Shown piece after piece: positions 44,574 through 53,230 of a stretch of DNA of 64,000 nucleotides. Origin of the DNA: Aquabacter sp965279295 (lineage in GTDB: Bacteria > Pseudomonadota > Alphaproteobacteria > Rhizobiales > Xanthobacteraceae); NCBI GenBank assembly GCA_965279295.1, contig CBDIHQ010000013.1, one strand, 5' to 3'. Position 1 is the stretch's first letter; each line of letters begins with the position of its first letter. The position numbers and the translations under genes are program-made. The notes below the pieces were generated by a model, which did not search any database, was not told the origin of the DNA, and was given only the letters and a program-made list of their open reading frames with translations.

Positions 44574-45445
44574 ATGCCACCACCCCAAGCCAGCCGCACG
44601 CACTGAGGCGCCGCCCAAATTTCACACTGTCGAAGCCGCTCTGGGTTCTTCCAGCGGGCTTGTTGATGCTGGTCTTCTTCTTGCTGCCGCTGCTGCACAA
44701 TGCAGCGCGCAGCTTTTCGGAGGAAGATGCAGCCACGGATGCCATCTTCTATTATCGCAAGCTCCTGACAGATGAATATTACCGGACAGTTCTATACAAT
44801 ACGCTGACGCTCAGCTTCTTCGTCACACTGATTTGCCTCGTCCTGAGCTATCCGGTCGCGCTATTTCTGGTGCGGCATGCGGGGCGCCTGCGCACGGTGA
44901 TCGTGTTCTGCCTGATCGCGCCGCTGCTCACCTCCGTCATCATGCGCACGGTGGGCATCCAGCTCATTCTGGCCCGGCGCGGCGCGCTCAATGCCCTGCT
45001 CGGAGCGTTCGATCTGCCGCTCATCCCCTCGGGCATGTCCTCCGGTGTGTTCGCGGTCTATGCGGGCATGATCCAGGTGCTCGTTCCCTTCATGGTTCTG
45101 TCCATCGCGCCGGTAATCCAGCGCATAGACCTGACGCTGGAGGAATCGGCCCAGGTGCTCGGGGCGGGGCGGCTGCGGGTGTTCCTCAATGTGACGCTGC
45201 CGCTCAGCCGGGAGGGCATTTTCACCGGCTGCATCCTGGTCTTCATGATGGCGAACGGCAGCTTCGTCACCCAGCTCCTGCTGGGCGGAGGAAAGCTGGT
45301 GACGATGCCAGTGCTGATCTTCCAGCAGTTCAACATCACGCACGACACGGCGTTTGCTGGTGCCATGGGCAATGTGCTCCTGGTCCTCTGCCTTGCCTGC
45401 CTCGCGGTGCAGTTCGTCCTGATGGCGCGGAGCGAGCGCACATGA
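44570..45445 (+). CDS. ABC transporter permease (PotB-like)
   Basis: A 291-residue six-helix permease: PLWVLPAGLLMLVFFLLPLL at the N terminus, LIAPLLTSVIMRTVGIQLIL, an EAA loop (LEESAQVLGAGRLRVFLNVT) and a C-terminal helix. Overlaps both neighbours by 4 bases, so the importer genes are translationally coupled. Confidence 0.92.
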   Translation: MNATTPSQPHALRRRPNFTLSKPLWVLPAGLLMLVFFLLPLLHNAARSFSEEDAATDAIFYYRKLLTDEYYRTVLYNTLTLSFFVTLICLVLSYPVALFLVRHAGRLRTVIVFCLIAPLLTSVIMRTVGIQLILARRGALNALLGAFDLPLIPSGMSSGVFAVYAGMIQVLVPFMVLSIAPVIQRIDLTLEESAQVLGAGRLRVFLNVTLPLSREGIFTGCILVFMMANGSFVTQLLLGGGKLVTMPVLIFQQFNITHDTAFAGAMGNVLLVLCLACLAVQFVLMARSERT

Positions 45446-46293
45446 GCGAGGCAAAGACACCTCCGGCGCCGGCGCGCGCCTCGCTCATCGCACGCATGCG
45501 GCGGATCGATCTCGGCCGGTTGGCGCTCGGGCTTTACACCGGGTGCTTCCTGCTCCTCGTGATCACCCCCATCGCGCTTGTGGTGGTGGCGTCTTTCGCG
45601 CCCACCCCCTTCATCACCTTTCCCCTGCGTGGGGCATCATTCCAGTGGTACGTCCGTGTCCTGGAATATCGACCATTCATGCATTCGCTCGGTATCAGCG
45701 TGGTGGTCGCGGTGGTTTCGGCGCTGATCGGGGCGGTTTTTGCGGTGCCTGCGGCCCTGCCGCTCGCCCGTTCGCGCCATCCCCTGAGCCACGCTTTCGT
45801 CGGCTTCCTGCTGTCGCCGATTTCGATCCCCGGCATCGTGTTCGGCTTTTCCCTGCTCTATTTCCTAGCGGCCCTTTCCATCGGCCCGGGGATGCTCGCG
45901 CTGCTGATCGCCCATTCCATCGTGGCGATACCCTACATCCTGCGCACCGCGCTCAGCGTCTACCGCACGATGCCGCCCGACACCGAGGACGCGGCCGTCA
46001 TCACCGGAGCATCACGGCTCCAGGTTCTCTATTATGTGACGCTGCCCCAGATGCGCGCCGGTGTCTTTGCGGGAATGCTCTTTGCCTTCCTGATCTCGCT
46101 CGACAATCTGCCGGTGTCCTTCTTCTTCGGCACCGCCACCACGAGCACCCTGCCCGTGGTGATGATGAGCTACCTGCAGAACCAGTTCGATCCGTCTGTA
46201 GCGGCCATCGCGACCATCCAGATGCTGCTCGCCGTCGTGGCGCTGCTTGCCGTCGACCGCTTCTACGGCGTCGGTCGCCTCACCTCGGCTTGA
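45442..46293 (+). CDS. ABC transporter permease (PotC-like)
   Basis: A 283-residue permease with VVVASFAPTPFITFPLRG, GFLLSPISIPGIVFGFSLLY and an EAA loop (EDAAVITGASRLQVLYYVTL). ATG at 45442 overlaps the stop of the previous permease. It completes the heterodimeric channel; the flavoprotein gene follows after about 57 bases, the receptor after that. Confidence 0.92.
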   Translation: MSEAKTPPAPARASLIARMRRIDLGRLALGLYTGCFLLLVITPIALVVVASFAPTPFITFPLRGASFQWYVRVLEYRPFMHSLGISVVVAVVSALIGAVFAVPAALPLARSRHPLSHAFVGFLLSPISIPGIVFGFSLLYFLAALSIGPGMLALLIAHSIVAIPYILRTALSVYRTMPPDTEDAAVITGASRLQVLYYVTLPQMRAGVFAGMLFAFLISLDNLPVSFFFGTATTSTLPVVMMSYLQNQFDPSVAAIATIQMLLAVVALLAVDRFYGVGRLTSA

Positions 46294-46350
46294 TGACCGC
46301 CGGTGCCTTTTGGGAACGAGCGCCCTCGCGGCGCGGAAAGGATAGATCTG

Positions 46351-47538
46351 ATGGAGAACGGGCGTAGCGGACCTGTGGTCGTGGTCGGCGGTGGGATTGG
46401 CGGCACTTCAGCGGCGCTCGCGCTGGCGCATAAGGGAATCCGCGTGCTGCTGCTGGAGCAGGCGCCGGAATTGCGCGAGGCCGGCGTCGGCATCCAGATG
46501 CCGCCAAACGCCTTCAAGATGTTCGAGCGTCTCGGCGTGCTGGACACCATGCTCAAGAAGGCGGCGCTGCCGAAGAACCTCATCTTCATGGATGCGGTGA
46601 CCGGAGGGCAGATCCTGCGCATCCCCGTCGGGGAAGCCTTCGTCGGCCGCTTTGGCCACCCTTATGCGGTGATGCATCGCGGCGACCTGCTGGCCGTGCT
46701 GGCGGATGCCTGCCGCGCCGAGCCCCTGATCGAGATCCAGACCGCGGCACGGGTCACCGGCTTCATCGAGACCGAGGAGGGCGTGCGCATCCTTGTGGAA
46801 GACGGCCGGGTGTTCGAAGGTGTTGCCGCTATCGGCTGCGATGGTCTGCGATCCACGTTGCGCAAACAGATTATCGGCCCGACATCGCTTCGGACCCAGC
46901 GATACGTCATTTTCCGAGGCGTGGTGCCGGTGGAAGAGATGCCGCCGCTTGAACTTGCGGAGGCGGTTGTCATGTGGGGCGGACCCCAGTGCAACTTCTC
47001 GCATTATCCGGTGCGGGGCGGCACTCACTATGCGCTTGGTGCCAGCACGCTGAGTTCTGTGATGGATGATGCCGCCTATGATGCATTCACTGCGGAACAA
47101 GGGGCTGGCGAACTGCTGAAGGCATTCACCTGCGTCTGCGAGCCGGTGAAGCGGCTGCTGGACAAGATAGATCTGACACGCATGTGGAAGCTCTATGACC
47201 GCGAACCCGAGCGCAACTGGACCCAGGGGCGCGTGACGCTTCTGGGCGATGCCGCGCACCCCACGTTCAATTACATGGCCCAGGGGGCGTGCATGGCGCT
47301 CGAGGACGCAGTGAACCTCGCCGATGTGGTTGCGGCTTCGCGGGACTTCCCGGAGGCTTTCGCGGCCTATCAGGAGGGTCGCTACGTGCGAACCGCGCGG
47401 GTCCAAATCACGTCGCGACTTTATGGCGACCTCTACCACGCGAGCGGCGTCGCGGCTGAGGTTCGCAACCAGACGCTCGGCAAGCTGAGCGTGCCCGAAC
47501 TCTATGACCATCTCGCCTGGCTCTATGACGGGATCTGA
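46351..47538 (+). CDS. FAD-dependent aromatic monooxygenase (3-hydroxybenzoate 6-hydroxylase-like)
   Basis: A 395-residue class A flavoprotein monooxygenase: GGGIGG at residues 13-18 (ADP-binding), LGVLDTMLKKAAL, YAVMHRGDLLAVLADACR, the CDGLRS motif and GDAAHPTFNYMAQGACMALE (FAD/substrate). The segment SRLYGDLYHASGVA resembles the C terminus of 3-hydroxybenzoate 6-monooxygenases and related N-heterocycle hydroxylases. It uses NAD(P)H and O2 for ring hydroxylation. Linkage with HyuAB suggests an aromatic or N-heterocyclic compound processed by hydroxylation and ring opening. ATG at 46351 follows GGAAAGGA. Confidence 0.88.
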   Translation: MENGRSGPVVVVGGGIGGTSAALALAHKGIRVLLLEQAPELREAGVGIQMPPNAFKMFERLGVLDTMLKKAALPKNLIFMDAVTGGQILRIPVGEAFVGRFGHPYAVMHRGDLLAVLADACRAEPLIEIQTAARVTGFIETEEGVRILVEDGRVFEGVAAIGCDGLRSTLRKQIIGPTSLRTQRYVIFRGVVPVEEMPPLELAEAVVMWGGPQCNFSHYPVRGGTHYALGASTLSSVMDDAAYDAFTAEQGAGELLKAFTCVCEPVKRLLDKIDLTRMWKLYDREPERNWTQGRVTLLGDAAHPTFNYMAQGACMALEDAVNLADVVAASRDFPEAFAAYQEGRYVRTARVQITSRLYGDLYHASGVAAEVRNQTLGKLSVPELYDHLAWLYDGI

Positions 47539-47576
47539 GCCGCCACCGACACACATCCATAAACGAGAGGAACGGT

Positions 47577-48602
47577 ATGTCTAAAATGATGCGCCTGGCG
47601 CGTTTCTCGGTGCTCTTCAGCATCCTTCCCGGCCTTGCCTGCGCGGCTGACATCGTCGCCGCAACCAACGGAGGCATTTGGGAAAAGGCGACGCGCGAAT
47701 GCTTCGTCGCGCCGTTTCAAGCCAAGACCGGCAAGACTGTGGAGTTGGTGCTTGGCACGCCGGCGCAATGGACCAACCAGATCGTCGCCAACCCGGCGTC
47801 TCCACCCATCGACGTCATCATCAGTTCCGTGGATGGCGTGGTCGATACGGTCAAGCGCGGCATCGTGGACCCGATGACGCCGGTACAGGTTCCCGCGCTC
47901 GCCGACATGGACCCACGCCAAGTGGCGCTGGGTGGCGGCTATGGCGCCGTAATGGCCTATTCCTCGCTTGGTCTTGCCTACAACAAGGACGCGGTCAAGA
48001 AGCCGCCGGCCACCTGGAAGGAATTCGTCGACCGCACCATTGCCGGCGATTGGAAAGCCGCAATTCCAAGCATGCGCCAGGGCTCGACGCCGTCCGCCGT
48101 CCTGTGGATGTTCGCCAATCTCTATGGCGGCGGGGTCGATGACATCGCCAAGGGTTTCGACATCATCAAGAAGATGAAGGACAGCGGAAACCTGCGGGTC
48201 TGGAACGACATGAACGAATTCCTCTCGCTCATAAAGACCGGGGAAATCGATATCGGCATGTATTGGGAAGGCCGCACCTGGTCGTTCCACGATGAGGGAA
48301 ATCCTGAAATCCTCTTCATCCGGCCCAAGCCCGGCGTGGTCGTGAACAATGCGATCATCCAGAAGGTCAAGAACGGCAAGCCGCTGGCCTGGGACTACAT
48401 CAACATCGTCCTCTCCCCCGAAGGCCAGAGCTGCTTCAGCGAGAAGATCCAGTACGGCGTTGCCAATCAGAAGGCGAAGATCAATCCCACAATCGCCGAG
48501 CGCATCGCCAAGGTCGATGAAATCATCTGGCCGCCCTACGCCGAGATTTCAGGGAAAGTGCGCGAATGGGTGGAGCGTTGGAACAAGGAAATCGACCGAT
48601 AG
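47577..48602 (+). CDS. ABC transporter extracellular solute-binding protein (PotD-like)
   Basis: A 341-residue receptor with signal peptide (MMRLARFSVLFSILPGLACA) and mature opening ADIVAATNGGIWEKATRECF, the Pot/ferric-type solute-binding fold. Later elements include VMAYSSLGLAYNKDAVKKPP and DIGMYWEGRTWSFHDEG. It serves the ATPase and permeases at 43407-46293. The receptor lies at the end of the operon, separated by the flavoprotein gene, which places substrate oxidation and uptake in one transcript. A hairpin follows. Confidence 0.92.
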   Translation: MSKMMRLARFSVLFSILPGLACAADIVAATNGGIWEKATRECFVAPFQAKTGKTVELVLGTPAQWTNQIVANPASPPIDVIISSVDGVVDTVKRGIVDPMTPVQVPALADMDPRQVALGGGYGAVMAYSSLGLAYNKDAVKKPPATWKEFVDRTIAGDWKAAIPSMRQGSTPSAVLWMFANLYGGGVDDIAKGFDIIKKMKDSGNLRVWNDMNEFLSLIKTGEIDIGMYWEGRTWSFHDEGNPEILFIRPKPGVVVNNAIIQKVKNGKPLAWDYINIVLSPEGQSCFSEKIQYGVANQKAKINPTIAERIAKVDEIIWPPYAEISGKVREWVERWNKEIDR

Positions 48603-48616
48603 ATTGGTTCCTCAAA

Positions 48617-48652
48617 GCGTTGGAGCGCCCCACGTCAAAGGCACTCCAACGC
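48617..48652 (+). terminator. Hairpin after the HyuAB/importer operon
   Basis: GCGTTGGAGCGCC (48617-48629) pairs with GGCACTCCAACGC (48640-48652) with one mismatch, 15 bases after the stop. No T tract. Confidence 0.5.
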
Positions 48653-48821
48653 GGCGGTGGCATTGCGGTTCAATTCTCCATCGAAATGAAAATGGAGCGG
48701 GCAGCGGGAATCTCACTATCAAATAAATGCCCGCATTTCTCGAGCCTGTTCACGCGCACGCAAAGCGCCTCCAATAAGCTGTGCCCGCGGGCTCACAATC
48801 CAATCACCGGCCGGTCCTCAC

Positions 48822-49637
48822 TCATCCGGCCGAGTTCCGCGCGACTTCCCGGCGGAAGACGTCGAGGCAATGCCCTCTGATGGCGACGAAGTCAGGGTCT
48901 GACAGCACGCCCGCGTCGCGCGGCCAGGGGATCTCCACGGGGACGAATTCAGAGACGCGAGTGGGCCTGCGGGTCAGCAGAAGTACGTGTGTCGCCAGTT
49001 GCACCGCCTCCTCCAGATCATGTGAGACCAGGATGGTGGTCGTGCCCCGGCTCATGAAGATGCGCTGGATGCGCTCGCGCATAAACAGGGTCATCTCATA
49101 GTCCAGCGCCGAGAAGGGCTCGTCCAGGAACAGCACCTCGGGATCGGTGATGAGGGCGCGCAGAATGCTGACGGTCTGCTGCTGGCCGCCGGAGAGTTCA
49201 TAGGGGTAGCGCTGCAAATCGATGCGCACGTCGAACTCGGCCAGAAGTTTATCCACCCGGCGGGTGCGCTCGGCTTTGGGAACACCGCGCAGCACCAGCG
49301 GATAGAAGATGTTGTCCAGCGCGCGCATCCAGGGGAACAGCGCTTCGCGGTAATTTTGAAACACGTAGGAGATATTGGTCTCGGCGATGGTCTTGCCGTC
49401 ATACAGGACCGTGCCGGCATCCATCGGGAGAAGGCCGGCGATCATGTTGATCAAAGTGCTCTTGCCGCAACCATTCGGGCCGAAGATGGAGATGAACTCC
49501 CCCTCCATCAGCTCCAGGTTGAAGTCGCGGTAGACGTCCTGGCCGGCGAACTGCTTGCTCAATCCCCGGATCTCGATCTTGCCCCTGCGCTGGGGCCGAG
49601 CGTCTTCACCTGCGGCAGCGACGTTCAGGAGGGTCAT
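48822..49637 (-). CDS. ABC transporter ATP-binding protein (SsuB/TauB-like)
   Basis: A 271-residue ATPase: Walker A GPNGCGKST, Q-loop VFQNYREALFPWM, Walker B VLFLDEP and SHDLEEA. The signature loop reads LSGGQQQT rather than the usual LSGGQQQR. It is the last gene of a two-gene minus-strand unit with the permease at 49663. The receptor probably lies across the divergent promoter at 51565. Confidence 0.92.
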   Translation of the reverse strand: MTLLNVAAAGEDARPQRRGKIEIRGLSKQFAGQDVYRDFNLELMEGEFISIFGPNGCGKSTLINMIAGLLPMDAGTVLYDGKTIAETNISYVFQNYREALFPWMRALDNIFYPLVLRGVPKAERTRRVDKLLAEFDVRIDLQRYPYELSGGQQQTVSILRALITDPEVLFLDEPFSALDYEMTLFMRERIQRIFMSRGTTTILVSHDLEEAVQLATHVLLLTRRPTRVSEFVPVEIPWPRDAGVLSDPDFVAIRGHCLDVFRREVARNSAG

Positions 49638-49662
49638 GACGGCGGTCTCCCCGGTCGCGCGG

Positions 49663-50457
49663 TCAGCGCCCGGCCCAATGGATGAAGCGCTTCTCGGTGA
49701 GGATGAAGAACAGGTTCAGCGCGTAGCCGAGCACGCCGGAGATCAGGATCGAGGCGTACATGTTCTTGAGGTCGTAACCCATCTGGGCATCGATGATGCG
49801 GTGGCCGATGCCGTTGGTGGAGCCGATGAACATTTCCGCCACGATGATCACCACCAGCGCGAGGGAAATGCCGGTGCGCAGGCCGATGAAGGTCTGCGGC
49901 AGGGTCTCGAAGAAGATCACATCCTTGAACAGGCGCCAGCGCGATGCGCCGAGCGAGCGCGCCGCAAGGATGCGGGTCTGCCGTGCGTTGAGCACGCCGT
50001 AGGCGACGTTGAAGATGATGATCAAGCAGGCGGAAAAGGCGGCGACCGAGATTTTGGAGAAATCGTCGAGCCCGAAGATCAGCATGAAGAGCGGAAACAG
50101 CGCCGTGGCCGGCGTGGACCGGAAGAAGTCGATCAGGAACTCCGCGCGGCGGTAGATGGCCGCCGACGCGCCGAGCACCAAGCCGACCGGAACGCCGATC
50201 ACCGAACCAAGAACGAACGCGTAAAGCACGCGCCAGAGGGTGCAGCCCACGTCATAGAGCATGGTGCCGGTGGTGACGGAGGTCCACAGGGCGACGAGCG
50301 TTGCCTGGGGAGACGGCAGCAGCTTGGCATCCACCAGATGCCACAGGTTTGCCAGGTACCAGACCGCAAGCAGAAGGACAGGCCCGGTCAGGACTTGGAT
50401 CGCCCGCCCGATGCGGGCCCGCGTGGCTGATGCGGAAAAGCTCAAGCCAGCTGCCAT
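49663..50457 (-). CDS. ABC transporter permease (SsuC/TauC-like)
   Basis: A 264-residue six-helix permease with VLTGPVLLLAVWYLANLWHL, an EAA loop (ILAARSLGASRWRLFKDVIFF) and FIGLRTGISLALVVIIVAEM. The ATG at 50457 has GAGGTGG upstream. It is divergent from the XRE-cupin gene; the 306-base gap between them contains the palindrome at 50657. Confidence 0.92.
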   Translation of the reverse strand: MAAGLSFSASATRARIGRAIQVLTGPVLLLAVWYLANLWHLVDAKLLPSPQATLVALWTSVTTGTMLYDVGCTLWRVLYAFVLGSVIGVPVGLVLGASAAIYRRAEFLIDFFRSTPATALFPLFMLIFGLDDFSKISVAAFSACLIIIFNVAYGVLNARQTRILAARSLGASRWRLFKDVIFFETLPQTFIGLRTGISLALVVIIVAEMFIGSTNGIGHRIIDAQMGYDLKNMYASILISGVLGYALNLFFILTEKRFIHWAGR

Positions 50458-50763
50458 GGTCCACCTCGTACATCGGTGCGCTCTCACCCCCTCCTGTTAG
50501 CAATGGCTGTGCCACCCACCGGTTCACGCCGCCGCCGCCCGCGCGTCGATGGAAACACCGGCCCGCGCTTGGTTTTGCGCGCGCGCATCTGGGGTGGTCG
50601 GCACAGCCCGGACGCAGCTTGCCGCATCGACGTGCGGTTCCTGGCGCAAAATTAGTCAAGTGACTTGTGTAAAATCGCCATGTCTTGACCACCGCCTTCG
50701 GATCGAGGGTTGCGAGCGCGCAGGATAAAGCTTTCAATCAGGCGAAACGGGGAAGGCAAGACG
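50458..50763. other. Divergent promoter region of the transporter and XRE-cupin genes
   Basis: About 300 bases without a gene. It contains the CAAGTGACTTG palindrome near 50657; a short AT-rich run follows it (TGTAAAAT). Confidence 0.45.
50657..50667. promoter_or_regulatory. CAAGT-G-ACTTG palindrome, candidate XRE-cupin operator
   Basis: An 11-bp perfect palindrome around a central base, about 100 bases before the XRE-cupin start and 200 before the permease start. The same half-sites (ACTTG and CAAGT) recur in the long palindrome at 51413-51441 on the other side of the regulator. Confidence 0.5.
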
Positions 50764-51402
50764 ATGACGGCGGGGACGATGACGGCGAGCGCGACGAAGC
50801 GACGGCCCGCAGCGGCGATGATTTATGATGCGGATGGGTCGCCCGACGCCGCAGGTCCCGGCATCGGCAGGCATCTGCGCATGGCGCGCATGGCGCGGGG
50901 CTTCCGCCTCAAGGACGTCGCAGACGCCGCCGGCTGCTCGGAAGGGCTCTTGTCGAGGATCGAAAACGACAAGGCCGATCCCTCGCTGAAGCTGCTCCAG
51001 AAGGTCTGCGCGTTTCTCACCATGAAGGTGGGAGACCTGATCTCCTGGGCGGAAAAGCGCGACGCCGTGGTGATCCGCGCAGCCGACCGCGCGGCTGTGC
51101 ATTTCGGTAATCATGGGGGGCCGGGCACCACCATCGAGCACCTCTCCATGGCCGGTCATCTGATCACCGGCTATATCAACCGCCTGGCGCCCGGAGGCTC
51201 CACCGGGGATCCATTGTCCCATGTGGGGGAGGAGCTAGGCATCGTCACGCGCGGTGATCTGGAATTGCTGATCGGGGAGACCGTGCACCAACTCTCCACC
51301 GGCGATTCCTTCTGTTTCCGCTCGGACATTCCGCACAGCTATCGCAACACATCCTCCATCGAGGCGGAGGTCATCATCGTGAACTCTCCCCCTTCATTTT
51401 GA
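50764..51402 (+). CDS. XRE family transcriptional regulator with cupin sensor domain
   Basis: A 212-residue regulator: an HTH_3 domain (IGRHLRMARMARGFRLKDVA, then EGLLSRIENDKADPSLKLLQ) and a C-terminal cupin (SHVGEELGIVTRGDLELLIG, SFCFRSDIPHSYRN). Such HTH-cupin proteins sense small molecules through the cupin and repress or activate neighbouring catabolic genes. ATG at 50764 has GGGGAAGG upstream. Its position between the divergent SsuBC-like pair and the receptor/hydratase genes makes it the obvious regulator of the locus. Confidence 0.92.
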   Translation: MTAGTMTASATKRRPAAAMIYDADGSPDAAGPGIGRHLRMARMARGFRLKDVADAAGCSEGLLSRIENDKADPSLKLLQKVCAFLTMKVGDLISWAEKRDAVVIRAADRAAVHFGNHGGPGTTIEHLSMAGHLITGYINRLAPGGSTGDPLSHVGEELGIVTRGDLELLIGETVHQLSTGDSFCFRSDIPHSYRNTSSIEAEVIIVNSPPSF

Positions 51403-51412
51403 GAATTAAAAT

Positions 51413-51441
51413 AAGAGACTTGCGTATCATGCAAGTCTCTT
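51413..51441. promoter_or_regulatory. 11-bp-arm palindrome upstream of the receptor/hydratase operon
   Basis: AAGAGACTTGC (51413-51423) and GCAAGTCTCTT (51431-51441) with a 7-base spacer GTATCAT. It lies between the XRE-cupin stop and the receptor start. It could be the terminator of the regulator gene or an operator for the downstream operon; the shared ACTTG/CAAGT half-sites with 50657 favour the operator reading. Confidence 0.55.
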
Positions 51442-51564
51442 GCATTAATTTATGACGCCTCCTCGAAGAGGGAGGGTAGGTCCGGCGGCAATGGGGGAAC
51501 ATCCCGCGCTTCTGGACCTCGGGAGGGACTGCTCGCCGGTAAATGCCTTTTCAGGGGAATGACC

Positions 51565-52560
51565 ATGCGAGTAAGCTTCCTTCGATCTCTACGCGCCGTC
51601 GTCGCGGCCGGTGTTCTGACAGCCGCAATGGCGGTACCCGCGCTGGCGGCGGAGAAGGTGACATTCTCCTGGCTGCCAACCAGCGATTCCATGCCGTTCT
51701 TCGTGGCGATGGAAGAAAAGATGTTCGAAGCCGAAGGCATCGAGGTGGAGGCCTACAAGTTCCAGGCGCCAAGCCAGGTGGTGGACAGCTTCGTCTCGGG
51801 CCGCTCCGAGGTCGGGCCGTCCGGCACCGCCGCCGGCATCGCCCTCATCGCCGAGGCGCAGCTCCCCGGCACGCTGCGCTTCTTCGGCTTCACGGGCGGC
51901 GAGAACCAGCCCACCTTGATCATGAACAATGCGTTGGTGGTGGCGAAGGGCAGCGCGATCCAGGGCTTCGCCGATCTCAAGGGCAAGAAGCTCGGCACCC
52001 TTCCCGGCATCCAGTGGCGCACCATATCGCGCTACATCGTCCGCAAGGCCGGGCTCGACCCCGACAAGGACATCCAGCTGGTCGAACTGGCGCTGCCGCT
52101 TCAAACCCAGGCTCTGATCGCCGGTACGGTTGATGCGCTGTTGTCCATCGAGCCCATGGTCTCCATCGCGCTGGCGACCGGCGAGGTGAAAATCCTCATG
52201 GAAAACCCGGCGCAGCGTTTCATCGGCGATCCCTTCTGGGGCGGCACCTCCGCCGTGACCGCCAAGTTCCTGAAAGAGCGCCCGGCCGTGGCGCGCAAGG
52301 TGATGGCGGTGATGAATGCCGCCACCGCCAAGCTCCAGGGGAATTTCGACAAATACCGCCCGCTGTTGAACAAATATGCCGGCGTGCCCGAGAATGCTCT
52401 GCCCCTGGTGAAGCCGATCCTGTGGCACAGTGAAAGCCAGATCACGGAGCGCGATCTCGACGGCTTCCAGGCTTTCGCCAATATGCTGAAGGACGAGGGC
52501 GCCATGGCGGCCGCGCTGGACGTGCGCAAGCTGATGGTGCGCATGAAGGACCTGCCGTGA
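51565..52560 (+). CDS. ABC transporter substrate-binding protein (SsuA/NMT1-like) of the hydratase locus
   Basis: A 331-residue receptor with signal peptide (VVAAGVLTAAMAVPALA) and NMT1-type mature sequence (VTFSWLPTSDSMPFFVAMEE, EVEAYKFQAPSQVVDSFVSG, IQGFADLKGKKLGTLPGIQW). Start at 51565 gives AGGGGA at normal spacing; the ATG at 51559 would sit directly on it. It heads the operon of hydratase subunits and amidase, and pairs logically with the divergent permease and ATPase. The ligand is probably the nitrile, thiocyanate-like compound or amide processed by the downstream enzymes. Confidence 0.9.
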   Translation: MRVSFLRSLRAVVAAGVLTAAMAVPALAAEKVTFSWLPTSDSMPFFVAMEEKMFEAEGIEVEAYKFQAPSQVVDSFVSGRSEVGPSGTAAGIALIAEAQLPGTLRFFGFTGGENQPTLIMNNALVVAKGSAIQGFADLKGKKLGTLPGIQWRTISRYIVRKAGLDPDKDIQLVELALPLQTQALIAGTVDALLSIEPMVSIALATGEVKILMENPAQRFIGDPFWGGTSAVTAKFLKERPAVARKVMAVMNAATAKLQGNFDKYRPLLNKYAGVPENALPLVKPILWHSESQITERDLDGFQAFANMLKDEGAMAAALDVRKLMVRMKDLP

Positions 52561-52609
52561 GACGCGAACATGCGGGCATGCCCGCGAGCTTAGTGCCAGG
52601 AGGTGGACA

Positions 52610-52930
52610 ATGGCGGACCGTCTGATCACCGATATCGGGGGCTTGCCCGCGGGTGACATCCCGAAGGAAGAGATGACCCAGCTTTACTGGGAAAAGCTCA
52701 TGATGGCGATGTTCAATGTCCTGTGGAATAAGGGCATCTTCAATCTCGATGAGTTCCGCCGGGCTGTGGAGCAGATGCCGCCCGATGAATACAAGGCATC
52801 GAGCTTCTATGGCCGCCGCCTCGACGCCATGACGGTGCTGCTGGTGGAAAAAGGCTTGGTGAGCCGTGAAGAACTCAGCAGCCGGACCGCCCAAATCCTC
52901 GCGTCCGGCAGCCGCGACCATGTCCGCTGA
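52610..52930 (+). CDS. Nitrile hydratase/thiocyanate hydrolase family, beta N-terminal half as a separate subunit
   Basis: A 106-residue protein equivalent to only the N-terminal half of a nitrile hydratase beta subunit: DIGGL at the start (HDxGG-like), a WEK segment, FNLDEFRRAVEQMPPDEY (with the conserved FR arginine) and LLVEKGLVSREE. In thiocyanate hydrolase the beta subunit of nitrile hydratase is naturally split into ScnB (N half) and ScnA (C half); this gene and the next reproduce that split. It overlaps the next gene by 11 bases. The SD is weak but GGAGG lies ahead of the ATG. Confidence 0.8.
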   Translation: MADRLITDIGGLPAGDIPKEEMTQLYWEKLMMAMFNVLWNKGIFNLDEFRRAVEQMPPDEYKASSFYGRRLDAMTVLLVEKGLVSREELSSRTAQILASGSRDHVR

Positions 52931-53213
52931 ACCCGCCCGCTTCGCCCACGGCGCGCGCGTGCGCATTCTCGACCTCGGCAAACCGGGGCATGTGCGCACG
53001 CCGTTCTATGTCAGGGACAAAATCGGCGTCATCGACCATGTGTGCGGAGACTTCGAGAACCCCGAGGAGCGCGCCTACGGCCATGTCGGGGGCGCGCGCA
53101 TTCCTCTCTATCGCGTGCGTTTCATGCAGCGCGACCTCTGGGACGATTATGGCGGCGAGGCGCATGACAGCCTGGTCATCGAAATCTACAGCCACTGGCT
53201 AAGCCCGGCCTGA
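52920..53213 (+). CDS. Nitrile hydratase/thiocyanate hydrolase family, beta C-terminal half as a separate subunit
   Basis: A 97-residue SH3-like protein equivalent to the C-terminal half of nitrile hydratase beta: FAHGARVRILDLGKPGHVRT, then PFYVRDKIGVIDHVCGDFEN and PLYRVRFMQRDLWDDYGG. The conserved R-x-P-x-Y arginine (HVRTPFY), which contacts the oxidised cysteines of the catalytic subunit in nitrile hydratases, is present. Translation is coupled to the preceding subunit by an 11-base overlap. The two halves should assemble with the catalytic subunit encoded 18 bases downstream. Confidence 0.82.
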   Translation: MSAEPARFAHGARVRILDLGKPGHVRTPFYVRDKIGVIDHVCGDFENPEERAYGHVGGARIPLYRVRFMQRDLWDDYGGEAHDSLVIEIYSHWLSPA

Positions 53214-53230
53214 AATACTGGAGCGGAACC

